From: Microcella sp.
Lineage (GTDB): Bacteria > Actinomycetota > Actinomycetes > Actinomycetales > Microbacteriaceae
NCBI RefSeq assembly: GCF_025808395.1
Contig: NZ_CP075524.1
Coordinates: 806,001 to 870,000, forward strand
Reading direction: 5' to 3'
Length of the DNA stretch: 64,000 bases
Shown piece after piece: positions 17,036-27,000 of this stretch. The translations under genes were made by a program, and so were the position numbers. Each line of letters starts with the position of its first letter. Position 1 is the first letter of the stretch. The notes under the pieces were generated by a model that worked only from the letters and a program-made list of their open reading frames with translations, ran no database searches and had not been told where the DNA came from.

Positions 17036-18402
17036 CTCTGCCCGAGCTCTTCGGCGACCAAGAACGCCAACTCGAGCGACTGCATGTGGTTGAGTCGCGG
17101 GTCGCACAACGACTCGTAGCGCGTGGCGAGCGTGTCCTCGTCGATGTGCTCTGACCCGCCCAGGCACTCGGTGACGTCGTCGCCCGTGAGCTCGACGTGA
17201 ATGCCGCCAGGGTGTGTTCCGACGGCACGGTGCGCCTCGAAGAAGCCCTTCACCTCGTCGACGACGTCGTCGAAACGCCGCGTCTTGTAGCCGTTCGGGG
17301 TCGTCAGCCCGTTGCCGTGCATCGGGTCGGTCACCCACAGGGGGTTCGCATCGAAGCGCGTGATCGCCTCGAGCAACGGCGGAAGAGCATCCCGAATCTT
17401 GCCCGCCCCCATGCGCGTGATGAAGGTCAATCGGCCCGGTTCGCGGTCGGGGTCGAGCACATCGATGAGGCGCTCCATGTCGTCAGGCGTCGTCGACGGT
17501 CCCAGCTTGACCCCGATCGGGTTGCGGATGCGCTTGAAGAAGTCGACGTGCGCACCGTCGAGCTCGCGCGTGCGCTCGCCGATCCAGAGAAAGTGCGCAC
17601 TCGTGTTGTACGGCGTGCCCGTGCGCGAGTCGATGCGCGTCATCGGGCGCTCGTACTCCATGAGCAGGCCCTCGTGGCTGCTGTAGAACTCGACCCGCTT
17701 GAGCTCGTCGAAGTCAGCCCCCGCGGCCTCCATGAACTTGACCGCGCGGTCGATCTCTTTCGCGAGACCCTCGTAGCGCTGATTGGCGGGATTCGCCGCG
17801 AACCCCTTGTTCCAGCTGTGCACCATGCGAAGGTCGGCGAACCCGCCCTGCGTGAAGGCGCGAATGAGGTTCAGCGTCGAGGCGGCCGTGTGGTAGCCGC
17901 GCACGATGCGCCTCGGGTCAGGATTGCGCGACTCTGGGGTGAAGTCGTACCCGTTGACGATGTCGCCGCGGTAGGCAGGCAGCGTGACGTCGCCACGGGT
18001 CTCGGTGTCGCTCGATCGCGGCTTGGCGAACTGGCCCGCCATGCGACCCATCTTGATCACCGGCATCGAGGCTCCGTAGGTGAGCACGACGGCCATCTGC
18101 AGAATCGTCTTCACACGGTTTCTGATCTGGTCGGCCGTGGCACCGGCGAAGGTCTCAGCGCAGTCTCCGCCCTGCAGCAGAAACGCCTCGCCGCGAGCCG
18201 CTCGCGCCAGTCGATCGCGCAGCATGTCGACCTCGCCGGCGAACACCAGCGGGGGCATCGTCGAGAGCTCGGCCGCGGCGGCCGCCGCCTCGGTCGCGTC
18301 TGGCCACGGCGGCTGCTGCTTGATGGGGAGAGTGCGCCAGTGATCGAGGCCCGCGATGACTGCGGGGTCGGCGTGCACAACAGTTTCGAAGGGGTCGACC
18401 AC
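17032..18402 (-). CDS. aroG: Class II 3-deoxy-7-phosphoheptulonate (DAHP) synthase
   Basis: First enzyme of the shikimate pathway, condensing PEP and erythrose 4-phosphate. The 456-residue protein is of the plant/mycobacterial class II type: LVFAGEVDMLR, LLQGGDCAETF with the metal-binding Cys, GRMAGQFAKPRSS, and a C-terminal GIHVELTGDDVTECLGG motif. The GTG start at 18402 is preceded by an AAGGA ribosome-binding site about 10 nt upstream. The gene corresponds to Rv2178c next to pknL. Confidence 0.95.
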   Translation of the reverse strand: MVDPFETVVHADPAVIAGLDHWRTLPIKQQPPWPDATEAAAAAAELSTMPPLVFAGEVDMLRDRLARAARGEAFLLQGGDCAETFAGATADQIRNRVKTILQMAVVLTYGASMPVIKMGRMAGQFAKPRSSDTETRGDVTLPAYRGDIVNGYDFTPESRNPDPRRIVRGYHTAASTLNLIRAFTQGGFADLRMVHSWNKGFAANPANQRYEGLAKEIDRAVKFMEAAGADFDELKRVEFYSSHEGLLMEYERPMTRIDSRTGTPYNTSAHFLWIGERTRELDGAHVDFFKRIRNPIGVKLGPSTTPDDMERLIDVLDPDREPGRLTFITRMGAGKIRDALPPLLEAITRFDANPLWVTDPMHGNGLTTPNGYKTRRFDDVVDEVKGFFEAHRAVGTHPGGIHVELTGDDVTECLGGSEHIDEDTLATRYESLCDPRLNHMQSLELAFLVAEELGQS

Positions 18403-18467
18403 TTCTTGACGTCCTTACGGGCGGTGAGACGGGATGCTCGGCACGTACGGTGCCGCGACTTGCCAGC

Positions 18468-19157
18468 CTAGCGGGCGTTGGCCGGGCGCTTGTCTTTCAC
18501 GGTCGTCGCGTAGACGTCGAGATACTCTTGGCCGCTCAGCCGACCGAGCTCGTACATGATCTCGTCGGTGATCGAGCGCAGCACGAATCGATCGCTCTCG
18601 AGACCGTGGAACCGCGAGAAGTCGAGGGGTTCGCCGAACACCACACCGGGGCGCACGACCTTCGGAATCTTCGTGCCGATCGGCATCACCTTCTCGGTGT
18701 CGATCATCGCTACGGGCACGACGGGCGCGCCCGACTCGAGGATCATGCGCGCGACCCCTGTGCGCCCCCGATACATCACGCCGTCGGGGCTGCGCGTGCC
18801 TTCTGGGTAGATGCCGAGGGCGTAGCCGTCGGCCAGCACGCGCAGACCGGTGTTGAGCGACGCCTCGCTGGCCTTGCCGCCCGAGCGGTCGATCGGCAGC
18901 TGACCGCTCGCCTCGAAGAACATCTTGATGAGCCAGCCTCTGAAGCCCCGCCCGGTGAAGTAGTCGCTCTTGGCGAGAAAGACGACGCGACGGTCGAGCA
19001 CGAGCGGCAGAAAGACCGAGTCGGTGAACGAGAGGTGGTTGCTGGCGAGGATGACGGCGCCCGTGCGGGGAACGTTCTCGACCCCCCGCACCCATGGCCG
19101 GAACGCGGTCAGCAGAATGGGACCGATCACGAGGTTCTTCATGAGCCAGTAGAACAC
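18468..19157 (-). CDS. plsC: 1-acyl-sn-glycerol-3-phosphate acyltransferase
   Basis: PlsC-type enzyme that acylates lysophosphatidate at the membrane during phospholipid synthesis. The 229-residue product carries the four LPLAT motifs: NHLSFTD (the NHxxxxD catalytic motif, about residue 40), the GxxFxxR-like IDRSGG region, YPEGTRSPDG, and VPVAMI. An N-terminal hydrophobic stretch may anchor it. A GAAGGGAG ribosome-binding site precedes the start, and a TAGGCT -10 (19185-19190) precedes that. It matches Rv2182c in the syntenic block. Confidence 0.9.
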   Translation of the reverse strand: MFYWLMKNLVIGPILLTAFRPWVRGVENVPRTGAVILASNHLSFTDSVFLPLVLDRRVVFLAKSDYFTGRGFRGWLIKMFFEASGQLPIDRSGGKASEASLNTGLRVLADGYALGIYPEGTRSPDGVMYRGRTGVARMILESGAPVVPVAMIDTEKVMPIGTKIPKVVRPGVVFGEPLDFSRFHGLESDRFVLRSITDEIMYELGRLSGQEYLDVYATTVKDKRPANAR

Positions 19158-19201
19158 CGGTGCTCCCTTCGACGAGCGCGCATCAGCCTAGCTCGTGCAC
19201 G

Positions 19202-20152
19202 TCAGCCGTGCTGGGCCGCGTGCATGCGCGCGAGGTCGGCGGCTCCGACGACGCCAGCATCGTTCACGAGCTCGGCCACGACGAACCGCGGCTCGGGGTG
19301 ATAGCCACGAGCGGGCAAGTGCGCGAGGTAGGCCTCGCGCACGGGCTCGAGCAGCAGGTCGCCCGCCACCGAGACTCCCCCGCCGAAGACGAAGAGCTCG
19401 GGGTCGAGAACAGCGCTCAGGCTCGCGCAGGCCTGGCCGAGCCAGGTGCCGAGCTGCCGCAAGGCGTGCAGGGCTCCCGGGTCGTGCTCGGTGAGCAGCG
19501 CAGAGACGATGTCGCCCGTCAGCCCGCCGTGCCGCTCTCGCTCGGCTGCGAGCACCAGGCCGATGCCGCCGGCGTCGGCGATCTCGTTGGCCATGCGCAG
19601 CAGAGCGCGACCCGAGCCGTACTGCTCGATGCAGCCTCGGGCGCCGCACCCGCACGGCAGCCCGTCTGGCACGACGCGCAGGTGCCCGAGCTCACCGGCA
19701 GTGCCGAAGCCGCCGCGCAGCAGTCGGTCGCCCACGACGATCGCGCCGCCGACGCCCGTGCCGATCGTCAGCATCGTCATGTCGTGGGCGTCGCGCGCCG
19801 CGCCGAATCGAAACTCGGCCCAGCCTGCGGCGTTGGCGTCGTTGTCGATCGTGATGTCGAGATCGACGCGTTCACGAAGGCGTTCACGAAACGGCTCGTT
19901 GCGCCACGCGATGTTCGGGGCGTAGTAGACGGTCGACTGGGCGGCGTCGATGAATCCCGCCGCTGCGACGCCGGCGGCCACGACGTCGTGACCCTCGCGC
20001 AGCGACTCGATCATGCGGACCACCGCGTCGGTGATGGCGCCGGGGTCGCGGGCCGGAGTGGGTTCTCGCAGCTCGGCGACGATCTCTCCGTCGTCGCTCA
20101 CGAGGGCGCCGGCGATCTTGGTGCCGCCGATGTCGATTCCTATGGAGTGCAC
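19202..20152 (-). CDS. glk: ROK-family glucokinase
   Basis: ATP- or polyphosphate-type sugar kinase; probably glucose to glucose 6-phosphate. The 316-residue protein has the N-terminal phosphate loop DIGGTKIAGA, the substrate motif ENDANA-like DNDANAAG, GTGVGGAIV, and the ROK zinc motif CGCGARGC (about residues 165-172). The frame is open upstream, but the GTG at 20152 gives the family N-terminus (VHSIGIDIGG) and sits 8 nt after a TAGACT -10. Sugar specificity is inferred. Confidence 0.88.
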   Translation of the reverse strand: MHSIGIDIGGTKIAGALVSDDGEIVAELREPTPARDPGAITDAVVRMIESLREGHDVVAAGVAAAGFIDAAQSTVYYAPNIAWRNEPFRERLRERVDLDITIDNDANAAGWAEFRFGAARDAHDMTMLTIGTGVGGAIVVGDRLLRGGFGTAGELGHLRVVPDGLPCGCGARGCIEQYGSGRALLRMANEIADAGGIGLVLAAERERHGGLTGDIVSALLTEHDPGALHALRQLGTWLGQACASLSAVLDPELFVFGGGVSVAGDLLLEPVREAYLAHLPARGYHPEPRFVVAELVNDAGVVGAADLARMHAAQHG

Positions 20153-20166
20153 GAGGGACGAGTCTA
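20153..20166 (-). promoter_or_regulatory. -10 element (TAGACT) and leaderless start region of glk
   Basis: In the minus direction TAGACT (20166-20161) ends 8 nt before the GTG of the ROK kinase. No ribosome-binding site is visible between them. Confidence 0.45.
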
Positions 20167-20229
20167 GTGAGGCTCGAGAACGCTGAGTTTGCGCACATTC
20201 GACCGCACTAGAGTATGAAGAACCACCCA

Positions 20230-20246
20230 TACCGGTACCGGTACCG
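20230..20246. repeat. TACCGG hexamer repeat / nested palindrome in fadD leader
   Basis: TACCGG is repeated twice plus a partial copy, giving nested perfect palindromes (20230-20243 and 20233-20246). It lies directly ahead of the GAAGGAG ribosome-binding site of the acyl-CoA ligase gene, in the divergent region with glk. It could be an operator or an mRNA hairpin. Confidence 0.55.
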
Positions 20247-20257
20247 AAGGAGTTGCC

Positions 20258-22081
20258 GTGAAAGAGTTCTTCGTTCCGGCGGTCGTCACCCCCGACCCCA
20301 CAGCGAACGCCACCGACCTGCTCGTCGAGCGCGTGCGGCTGACGCCGCACGATGCGCTGTTCGCGCTTCCGACTGCCGACGGCGGGTGGTCTGACGTCAC
20401 CGCTGCCGAGTTCTTGACGCAGGTCACGGCCCTCGCGAAGGGCTTCATGGCGGCGGGCGTGCAGGCCGGCGACAAGATCGGGTTCATGTGCAAGACCCGC
20501 TATGAGTGGACCCTCGTCGACTTCGCGACCTGGTTCGCCGGTGCGGTGCTCGTGCCCATCTACGAGACGAGCTCACCCAACCAGATCCAGTACATCCTCG
20601 ACGACTCCGAAGCCACCCACATGATCGTCGAGACTGCCGAGCACTTCGCGCGGTACGACGAGGTCGCCGGCGATCTGAGCGGCGTGACCCAGGTCTGGCA
20701 GATGCATCTCGGCGATCTCGAGAAGCTCGCCGCCGGGGGCGGCGCGATCAGCGACGACGAGCTCGAGTCACGGCGCAGCCAGGCGGTGGGCAGCGACCTC
20801 GCCACGCTCATCTACACCTCGGGGTCGACCGGTGTGCCCAAGGGCTGCATTCTGACCCACTCGAACTTCGTCGAACTGTGCCGCAACGCAGCCGTCGCCA
20901 TGAAGCAGGTCATCGCACCGGGAGCCTCGACGCTGCTGTTCATCACCACCGCTCACGTCTTCGCCCGATTCATCTCGGTGCTCGGAGTGCACACGGGTGT
21001 CAAGGTGGGTCACCAGGCCGACACCAAGCAGCTGCTGCCCGCCCTGGGGTCGTTCAAGCCGAGCTTCCTGCTCGCGGTTCCACGAGTCTTCGAGAAGGTC
21101 TACAACTCTGCCGAGCAGAAGGCAGAAGCCGGTGGCAAGGGCAAGATCTTCCGCGCCGCGGCTGATGTCGCCGTCGCCCACTCGAAAGCACTCGACGCCG
21201 GCTCGGTGCCGCTCGGGCTGAAGCTTCGCTTCGCCCTCTTCGACAGACTCGTGTTCAGCAAGCTCAAGAACGCCATGGGCGGGCGCGTGCAGTATGCGGT
21301 GTCGGGGTCTGCTCCCCTGAGCATCCGGCTCGCCCACTTCTTCCGCAGCCTCAACATTCGCATTCTTGAGGGCTACGGTCTCACCGAGACCACGGCCCCA
21401 GCATCGGTGAATCTCGTCGACAAGTTCAAGATCGGCACGACGGGCCCTGCACTGCCCGGTGTGGGCATCAAGATCGCCGACGACGGCGAGATTCTCGTGA
21501 AGGGCGTCAACGTCTTCGCGGGCTACTGGAAGAAGCCCGAGGCGACCGCCGAGGTCATGGACGGCGAGTGGTTCCGCACCGGCGACATCGGAGACCTCGA
21601 CGATGAGGGCTACCTGACGATCACGGGCCGCAAGAAAGAGATCATCGTCACCGCCGGGGGCAAGAATGTGGCTCCCGCTGGCCTCGAAGACCCGATCAGG
21701 GCGAACCCGATCGTGGGGCAGGTCGTCGTCGTCGGCGACCAGAAGCCGTTCATCTCGGCCCTGATCACCCTCGACAGCGAGATGCTGCCGGTGTGGCTCA
21801 ACAACAACGGTCTCGATGCGCAGATGTCGCTCACCGAGGCCGCGGCCCACCCGAAGGTGATCGATGAGGTGCAGAGCGCGATCGACGCCGCCAATGCTCG
21901 CGTCTCGCGCGCCGAGTCGATTCGCAAGTTCACGATCCTCGCGACCGAGTTCACCGAGTCGAGCGGTCACCTGACCCCGAAGATGAGCATCAAGCGGCAC
22001 GTGATCACCGAAGACTTCGCCGACGTCATCGAGGGCATGTACTCGGGCACGCCGGAGACCCAGGGAATCTCGCTGCAGTAA
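20258..22081 (+). CDS. fadD: Long-chain fatty acid--CoA ligase (FadD15-like)
   Basis: AMP-forming ligase that activates long-chain fatty acids to acyl-CoA. The 607-residue protein has the ATP/AMP motif YTSGSTGVPKG (about residues 186-196), GYGLTETTAP (about 371-380), the hinge and adenylate motif WFRTGDIGDLDDEGYLTITGRKKE, and the catalytic-Lys region near the end (GHLTPKMSIKR). The GTG start has a strong GAAGGAG site 6 nt upstream. Position after plsC fits Rv2187 (fadD15). Confidence 0.93.
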   Translation: MKEFFVPAVVTPDPTANATDLLVERVRLTPHDALFALPTADGGWSDVTAAEFLTQVTALAKGFMAAGVQAGDKIGFMCKTRYEWTLVDFATWFAGAVLVPIYETSSPNQIQYILDDSEATHMIVETAEHFARYDEVAGDLSGVTQVWQMHLGDLEKLAAGGGAISDDELESRRSQAVGSDLATLIYTSGSTGVPKGCILTHSNFVELCRNAAVAMKQVIAPGASTLLFITTAHVFARFISVLGVHTGVKVGHQADTKQLLPALGSFKPSFLLAVPRVFEKVYNSAEQKAEAGGKGKIFRAAADVAVAHSKALDAGSVPLGLKLRFALFDRLVFSKLKNAMGGRVQYAVSGSAPLSIRLAHFFRSLNIRILEGYGLTETTAPASVNLVDKFKIGTTGPALPGVGIKIADDGEILVKGVNVFAGYWKKPEATAEVMDGEWFRTGDIGDLDDEGYLTITGRKKEIIVTAGGKNVAPAGLEDPIRANPIVGQVVVVGDQKPFISALITLDSEMLPVWLNNNGLDAQMSLTEAAAHPKVIDEVQSAIDAANARVSRAESIRKFTILATEFTESSGHLTPKMSIKRHVITEDFADVIEGMYSGTPETQGISLQ

Positions 22082-22096
22082 AGCTCTCGACCGCGG

Positions 22097-22606
22097 TCAG
22101 GTCGACGTCGGGAGGGCGAACCAGTCTGCCTGCCGGATGGCGCGCATCGCCTCACGCTTGATCTCGGGCTCGAGCCCCTCGATGTAGAGGGTTCCGTCGA
22201 GGTGGTCGCACTCGTGCTGCAGGGCCTGCGCCATGAGCCCGTCGCCGCTGAGCTCGACCGGCTTCTGCTCGAGATCGACGCCGACGACGCGCGCCCAGGG
22301 GTGCCGCAGCCGAGCAAATCCGAACCCGGGAACCGACAGGCACCCTTCGTCGATCGGCTCTCGCTCTCCGCGCACTTCGACGAGTCTCGGGTTCAGCACG
22401 TAGCCGATCTCACCGTCGACGTTGTAGCTGAACGCCCGCAGAGCTACTCCGATCTGCGGCGCGGCAACCCCGGCTCTGCCCGGTTCGGCCACGGTGTCGA
22501 GCAAGTCGGCGACCAGTGCAGAGACGTGCGCATCGAATCGGGTGATCTCGTCGGCGGCGCTGCGCAGCACGGGGTCGCCGAAGAAGCGGATCGCTCGAAC
22601 TGCCAT
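22097..22606 (-). CDS. def: Peptide deformylase
   Basis: Removes the formyl group from nascent proteins. The 169-residue product has the three metal/catalytic motifs: GVAAPQIG (residues 46-53; GxGxAAxQ with Val for the second Gly-type position), EGCLSV (87-92, Cys ligand) and QHECDHLDG (130-138, two His ligands and catalytic Glu). It follows the MinD-like gene by 6 bp on the same strand and ends 15 bp from the convergent fadD stop. Confidence 0.95.
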   Translation of the reverse strand: MAVRAIRFFGDPVLRSAADEITRFDAHVSALVADLLDTVAEPGRAGVAAPQIGVALRAFSYNVDGEIGYVLNPRLVEVRGEREPIDEGCLSVPGFGFARLRHPWARVVGVDLEQKPVELSGDGLMAQALQHECDHLDGTLYIEGLEPEIKREAMRAIRQADWFALPTST

Positions 22607-22612
22607 CGTCGA

Positions 22613-23947
22613 CTAGACGCCTCGACGCACGGGCATGCTCTCGGCCACGAGCGCCGCGAGTTCGCGCGCCGCCGACCGCGTGAGCGGCTTCAGCTCGTCC
22701 CACGTCACGACTGATCCCGCTGCGAGGTGCTCGTCGTAGGGGATGCGCACGATCTCGCGCACTCGAGACGCGAAGTGGGCTTCGATCTCTTCGAGCTTCA
22801 CCAGGTTGGTGCCCTGGGTTCCGGTATTGATCGCGACGATGGCGTTGCGCACCAGTTCTCCGTACCCGTTGGCCTCGAGCCAGGTCAGGGTCTCGGAGGC
22901 GAGGCGCGCCTCGTCGACGCTGCCCCCCGAGACGATGACGAGCGAGTCGGCTCGCTGTAGCGTCGCACGCATGACCGAGTGAACGATGCCCGTGCCGCAG
23001 TCGGTGAGCACGACCGAGTAGTAGCGGGCCGCGAGGTCGGCGACGACGTTGTAGTCGTTCTCGTCGAACGCCTCAGACAGCATCGGGTCGGTATCGGAGG
23101 CGAGAATATCGAGGCGCGTCGCGTCGCGTGACACGAGCGTCGTGAAGTCGGTGAAGCCCTGGATGCTCGGCGCACGATTGACGACATCGCGCACGGTCGC
23201 GCGAGTCTGCCGCGCGACTCGTTCAGACAGGGTTCCGCGATCGGGGTTCGCGTCGATCGCGATCACGCGATCGTCGCGCACCGAGGCCATCGCCATGCCG
23301 AGCAGCGTGGTGACGGTGGTCTTGCCGACGCCGCCCTTGCGCGTCAGCACCGGCACGAACCGGGCTCCCCCTTCGAAGGGCGTCGAGATGCGCGCATCGA
23401 GAGCCTTGCGCGCGCGAACGCGGGGAGAGTCGCCGAGGTTGACGAGGTGGAAGGTCACGGCGTAGACGAAGGCGGGCCAGAATCCTTCAGGCGCTGTGCG
23501 ATTGCGGCGTGGCTCGATGAGCCGATCGGCGGTCAGCATGGCCGCTGACTCGGGACCCTGGTCGGTGCCGTCGAGCACGTCTCGCCGCGAGTAGACCCCT
23601 TCGGGCCGCGGCAACGGCGGAATCTCTGCATCACGGTCGTCGTCGTCGTCGTCGTTGCCGGCAGGCGGGGTGGTGACGGCGTGCAGCTCATCACTGGCCA
23701 GCTCGATCACCGTCGTGCCCGATTCGAGAACCTGCACCACCGAGGGGTCGATGCCGGTGTCGACGAGCGCGACGGCCTTCTCGTCGTCAGGCTGCTCGTG
23801 CACAGGAGCCGGCAGCTCGACCGCGATCGTCATGCTCTCGGGCAGCGCCGACGCGAGATCGGGTTCGGCGATGGGCTCGAGGCCGTCGTCGACCGACGGC
23901 GAGGCCACCGCGTCGTCGCTCGACGTTTTCGCACGTTTGACTGCCAC
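22613..23947 (-). CDS. MinD/ParA-type ATPase with long acidic N-terminal region (EspI-like)
   Basis: The 444-residue protein has two parts. Residues 1 to about 150 are acidic, low complexity and contain a run of six Asp. A hydrophobic stretch (GFWPAFVYAVTFHLVNLG) follows, then a MinD-like ATPase domain from about residue 195. That domain has the deviant Walker A RKGGVGKTTV, DANPDRGTL (switch), LTDCGTG and VSGGSVDEA. The layout resembles EspI-type ATPases linked to type VII secretion, but no ESX gene is present in the window. It is probably cotranscribed with def. The GTG start has a GGGGGAG ribosome-binding site. The partner is unknown. Confidence 0.75.
   Translation of the reverse strand: MAVKRAKTSSDDAVASPSVDDGLEPIAEPDLASALPESMTIAVELPAPVHEQPDDEKAVALVDTGIDPSVVQVLESGTTVIELASDELHAVTTPPAGNDDDDDDRDAEIPPLPRPEGVYSRRDVLDGTDQGPESAAMLTADRLIEPRRNRTAPEGFWPAFVYAVTFHLVNLGDSPRVRARKALDARISTPFEGGARFVPVLTRKGGVGKTTVTTLLGMAMASVRDDRVIAIDANPDRGTLSERVARQTRATVRDVVNRAPSIQGFTDFTTLVSRDATRLDILASDTDPMLSEAFDENDYNVVADLAARYYSVVLTDCGTGIVHSVMRATLQRADSLVIVSGGSVDEARLASETLTWLEANGYGELVRNAIVAINTGTQGTNLVKLEEIEAHFASRVREIVRIPYDEHLAAGSVVTWDELKPLTRSAARELAALVAESMPVRRGV
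23636..23655. repeat. (GTC)6 trinucleotide repeat encoding poly-Asp
   Basis: Six perfect GTC units plus GT in the plus strand, read as GAC codons in the MinD-like gene. Slippage here would stay in frame and only change the Asp run length. Confidence 0.8.
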
Positions 23948-24034
23948 GGCAGGTACTCCCCCACAGGTAGACGACTGCTCATTCTAGCCGCCCGGTGCCC
24001 AAGCGGCCTCCAGGCCAACGTTCAGGTGCTGCCG

Positions 24035-27000
24035 CTACTCGATCACGACCAGCAGATCTCCCGCCTCGACCTGCTGAGTCTCGGGTATCGCTCGACGCGC
24101 AACCTTTCCGGCGACTGGCGTGGTGATGGCTGCTTCCATCTTCATCGCCTCGATCGTCGCGACGGCGTCACCGGCCTGCACCGTGTCGCCTTCTGCGACC
24201 TTCAAGGTCACCACTCCCATGAAGGGTGCGGCGATCTGCCCCGGTTGAGCAGGGTCTGCCTTCTCGGTGCTGACGCTGTCGACGGCGATCGAGCGGTCGC
24301 GCACCGTGATGGGCCGCAGTTGGCCGTTGAGGGTGGCCATGACACTGCGCATGCCCTTCTCATCCGGTTCTCCGATGGCCTCGAGGTTGACGAGCAGGCT
24401 CACGCCCTGCTCGATCTCGATGGCGTGCTCGACGCCGGTGCGCAGGCCGTAGAGATAGTCGGGTGTCGAGAGCACCGAGAGGTCGCCGTACTGCTCACGG
24501 GTCTGCAAGAACTGCTGCGTCGGCTGGGCGAAGAGCAGCTGGTTGAGCATCAGTCGCCGGTCGTCGGTGCTGCCGTTGAGCTTCTGCAGCTGCTCGTCGG
24601 TGAGCGGGGTGGTGCCGATCTTGACCGAGCGCCCCGCGAGCACCTTCGTGCGAAATGGCTCGGGCCACCCACCGGGCAGGTCGCCGAGCTCTCCGGCCAT
24701 GAACCCGATCACCGAGTCGGGAATGTCGTAGTTCTGCGGGTTCTGCTCGAAGTCGGCGGGGTCGGCTCCGGCGGCAGCCATCTGCAGCGCGAGATCGCCG
24801 ACCACTTTCGACGAGGGCGTCACCTTGGTGGGCCTGCCGAGAATGCGGTTGGCCGCGGCATACCAGTCTTCGATGACCTCGAAGCGGTCGCCGAGGCCGA
24901 GTGCGATCGCCTGCTGCCGCAGGTTCGAGAGCTGACCACCCGGAATCTCGTGCGTGTAGACGCGCCCGGTCGGCCCCGGCAGGCCCGACTCGAAGGGCGC
25001 GTACGCCTTGCGCACTGCCTCCCAGTACGGCTCGAGTTCGGCGACGGCGGCGAGCCCCAGCCCGGTGTCGCGCTCGGTGTGCTCGAGCGCGGCGACCAGT
25101 GCAGACAGCGAGGGCTGCGAGGTCGTGCCTGCCATCGGCGCACTCGCGGCGTCGACCGCGTCGGCGCCGGCTCGAGCGGCAGCGAGCAGCGTGGCGAGCT
25201 GACCGCCCGCCGTGTCGTGGGTGTGCACGTGCACCGGCACGTCGAATCGCTCACGCAAGGCGCCGACGAGCACTTCGGCCGCCCCCGCACGCAGCAGCCC
25301 AGCCATGTCTTTGATGGCCAGAATGTGCGCACCGGAGTCGACGATCTGCTCGGCGAGCGCGAGGTAGTAGTCGAGCGTGTAGAGCGTCTCAGCGGGGTCG
25401 AGCAGGTCGCCCGAATAGCACATGGCCACTTCGGCGACCGCGGTCTCGGCTCGCAGCACAGCATCGATGGCCGGTCGCATCTGGTCGACGTCGTTCAACG
25501 CGTCGAAGATGCGAAAGATGTCGACACCGGTCTCGGCAGCCTCGGCGACGAAAGCGTCGGTCACCTCTGTGGGGTACGGCGTGTACCCGACGGTGTTGCG
25601 ACCCCGCAGCAGCATCTGGATGGCCACATTGGGCAGTGCCTCGCGCATCGCCGCAAGGCGCTGCCAGGGGTCTTCTCCGAGAAAACGCAGAGCCACGTCA
25701 TACGTCGCCCCTCCCCACGCCTCGACGCTCAGCAGACCGGGAGTCATGCGCGCAACATGCGGCATCACCTGCACCAGGTCGGTCGTGCGCACTCGAGTGG
25801 CCAGCAACGACTGGTGGGCATCGCGGAAGGTCGTGTCGGTCACCGCGAGAGCAGTCTGCTCGCGCAGGGCGCGGGCGAAGCCCTCTGGCCCCAGCTCGAG
25901 CAGCCGCTGACGAGACCCCGCGGGGGCCGGCGCCTGCAGGTCGAGCTCTGGCAGCTTCAGCGCGGGGTCGATGACCCCGTCGCCTGCGCCGTGCGGCTGG
26001 TTCACCGTGACGTCAGCCAGCCAGTTGAGCAGCTTGGTGCCGCGATCTTTCGAGGGGTTCGATCGCACCAGGTGCGGCCGCTCATCGATGAACGCGGTGC
26101 TGAGGTCGCCCGCCTGGAACGCGGGGTCGTCGAGCACCGCCTGCAAGAACGGAATGTTCGTCGTCACGCCGCGAATGCGAAACTCGGCGAGGCCGCGGCG
26201 CGAACGCGATACGGCGGCGGCGAAGTCTCGGCCCCTGCACGTCATCTTCGCGAGCATCGAGTCGAAGTGGGGCGAGATCTGAGCTCCCGAGGCGATCGTT
26301 CCGCCATCGAGCCGAACTCCCGCACCGCCGGGCGAGCGGTAGGTGGTGATCTTGCCCGTGTCTGGCCGAAAGCCGCTCGCAGGGTCTTCTGTCGTGATGC
26401 GGCACTGCAGCGCCGCTCCCCTCAAGTGAATCTGATCCTGCCGCAGATTGAGCTCGGCCAGCGACTGACCGAAGGCGATGCGCATCTGCGACTGCACGAG
26501 GTCGACGTCGGTGACCTCTTCAGTGACGGTGTGCTCGACCTGGATGCGCGGGTTCATCTCGATGAACACGTGCTGCCCGGCCCGCTCACCCGCAGTGTCG
26601 AGCAAGAACTCGACAGTGCCCGCGTTGACGTAGCCGATCGATCGGGCGAAGGCGACAGCATCCCGATACATCGCCTGCCTGACGCCCTCGTCGAGGTTCG
26701 GCGCAGGCGCGATCTCGACCACCTTCTGGTGGCGGCGCTGCACCGAGCAGTCCCGCTCGAACAGGTGCACCGTCTCACCGCTCGAATCGGCCAGAATCTG
26801 CACCTCGATGTGCCGCGGCCGCACGACCGCCTGCTCGATGAACATCGTCGGGTCGCCGAAGGCGCTGTCGGCCTCGCGCATCGCCGCCTCGAGCGCATCT
26901 TTCAGGTCTTCGCGCTTCTCGACGCGACGCATGCCGCGGCCCCCGCCACCGGCCACCGCCTTCGCGAAGATCGGAAAACCGATCTCGTCGGCCGCGTCGA

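Noticed and set aside
23636..23655. (GTC)6 repeat as a phase-variable on/off switch
   Set aside because: A trinucleotide repeat inside a gene changes only the number of Asp residues, so it cannot switch the reading frame.
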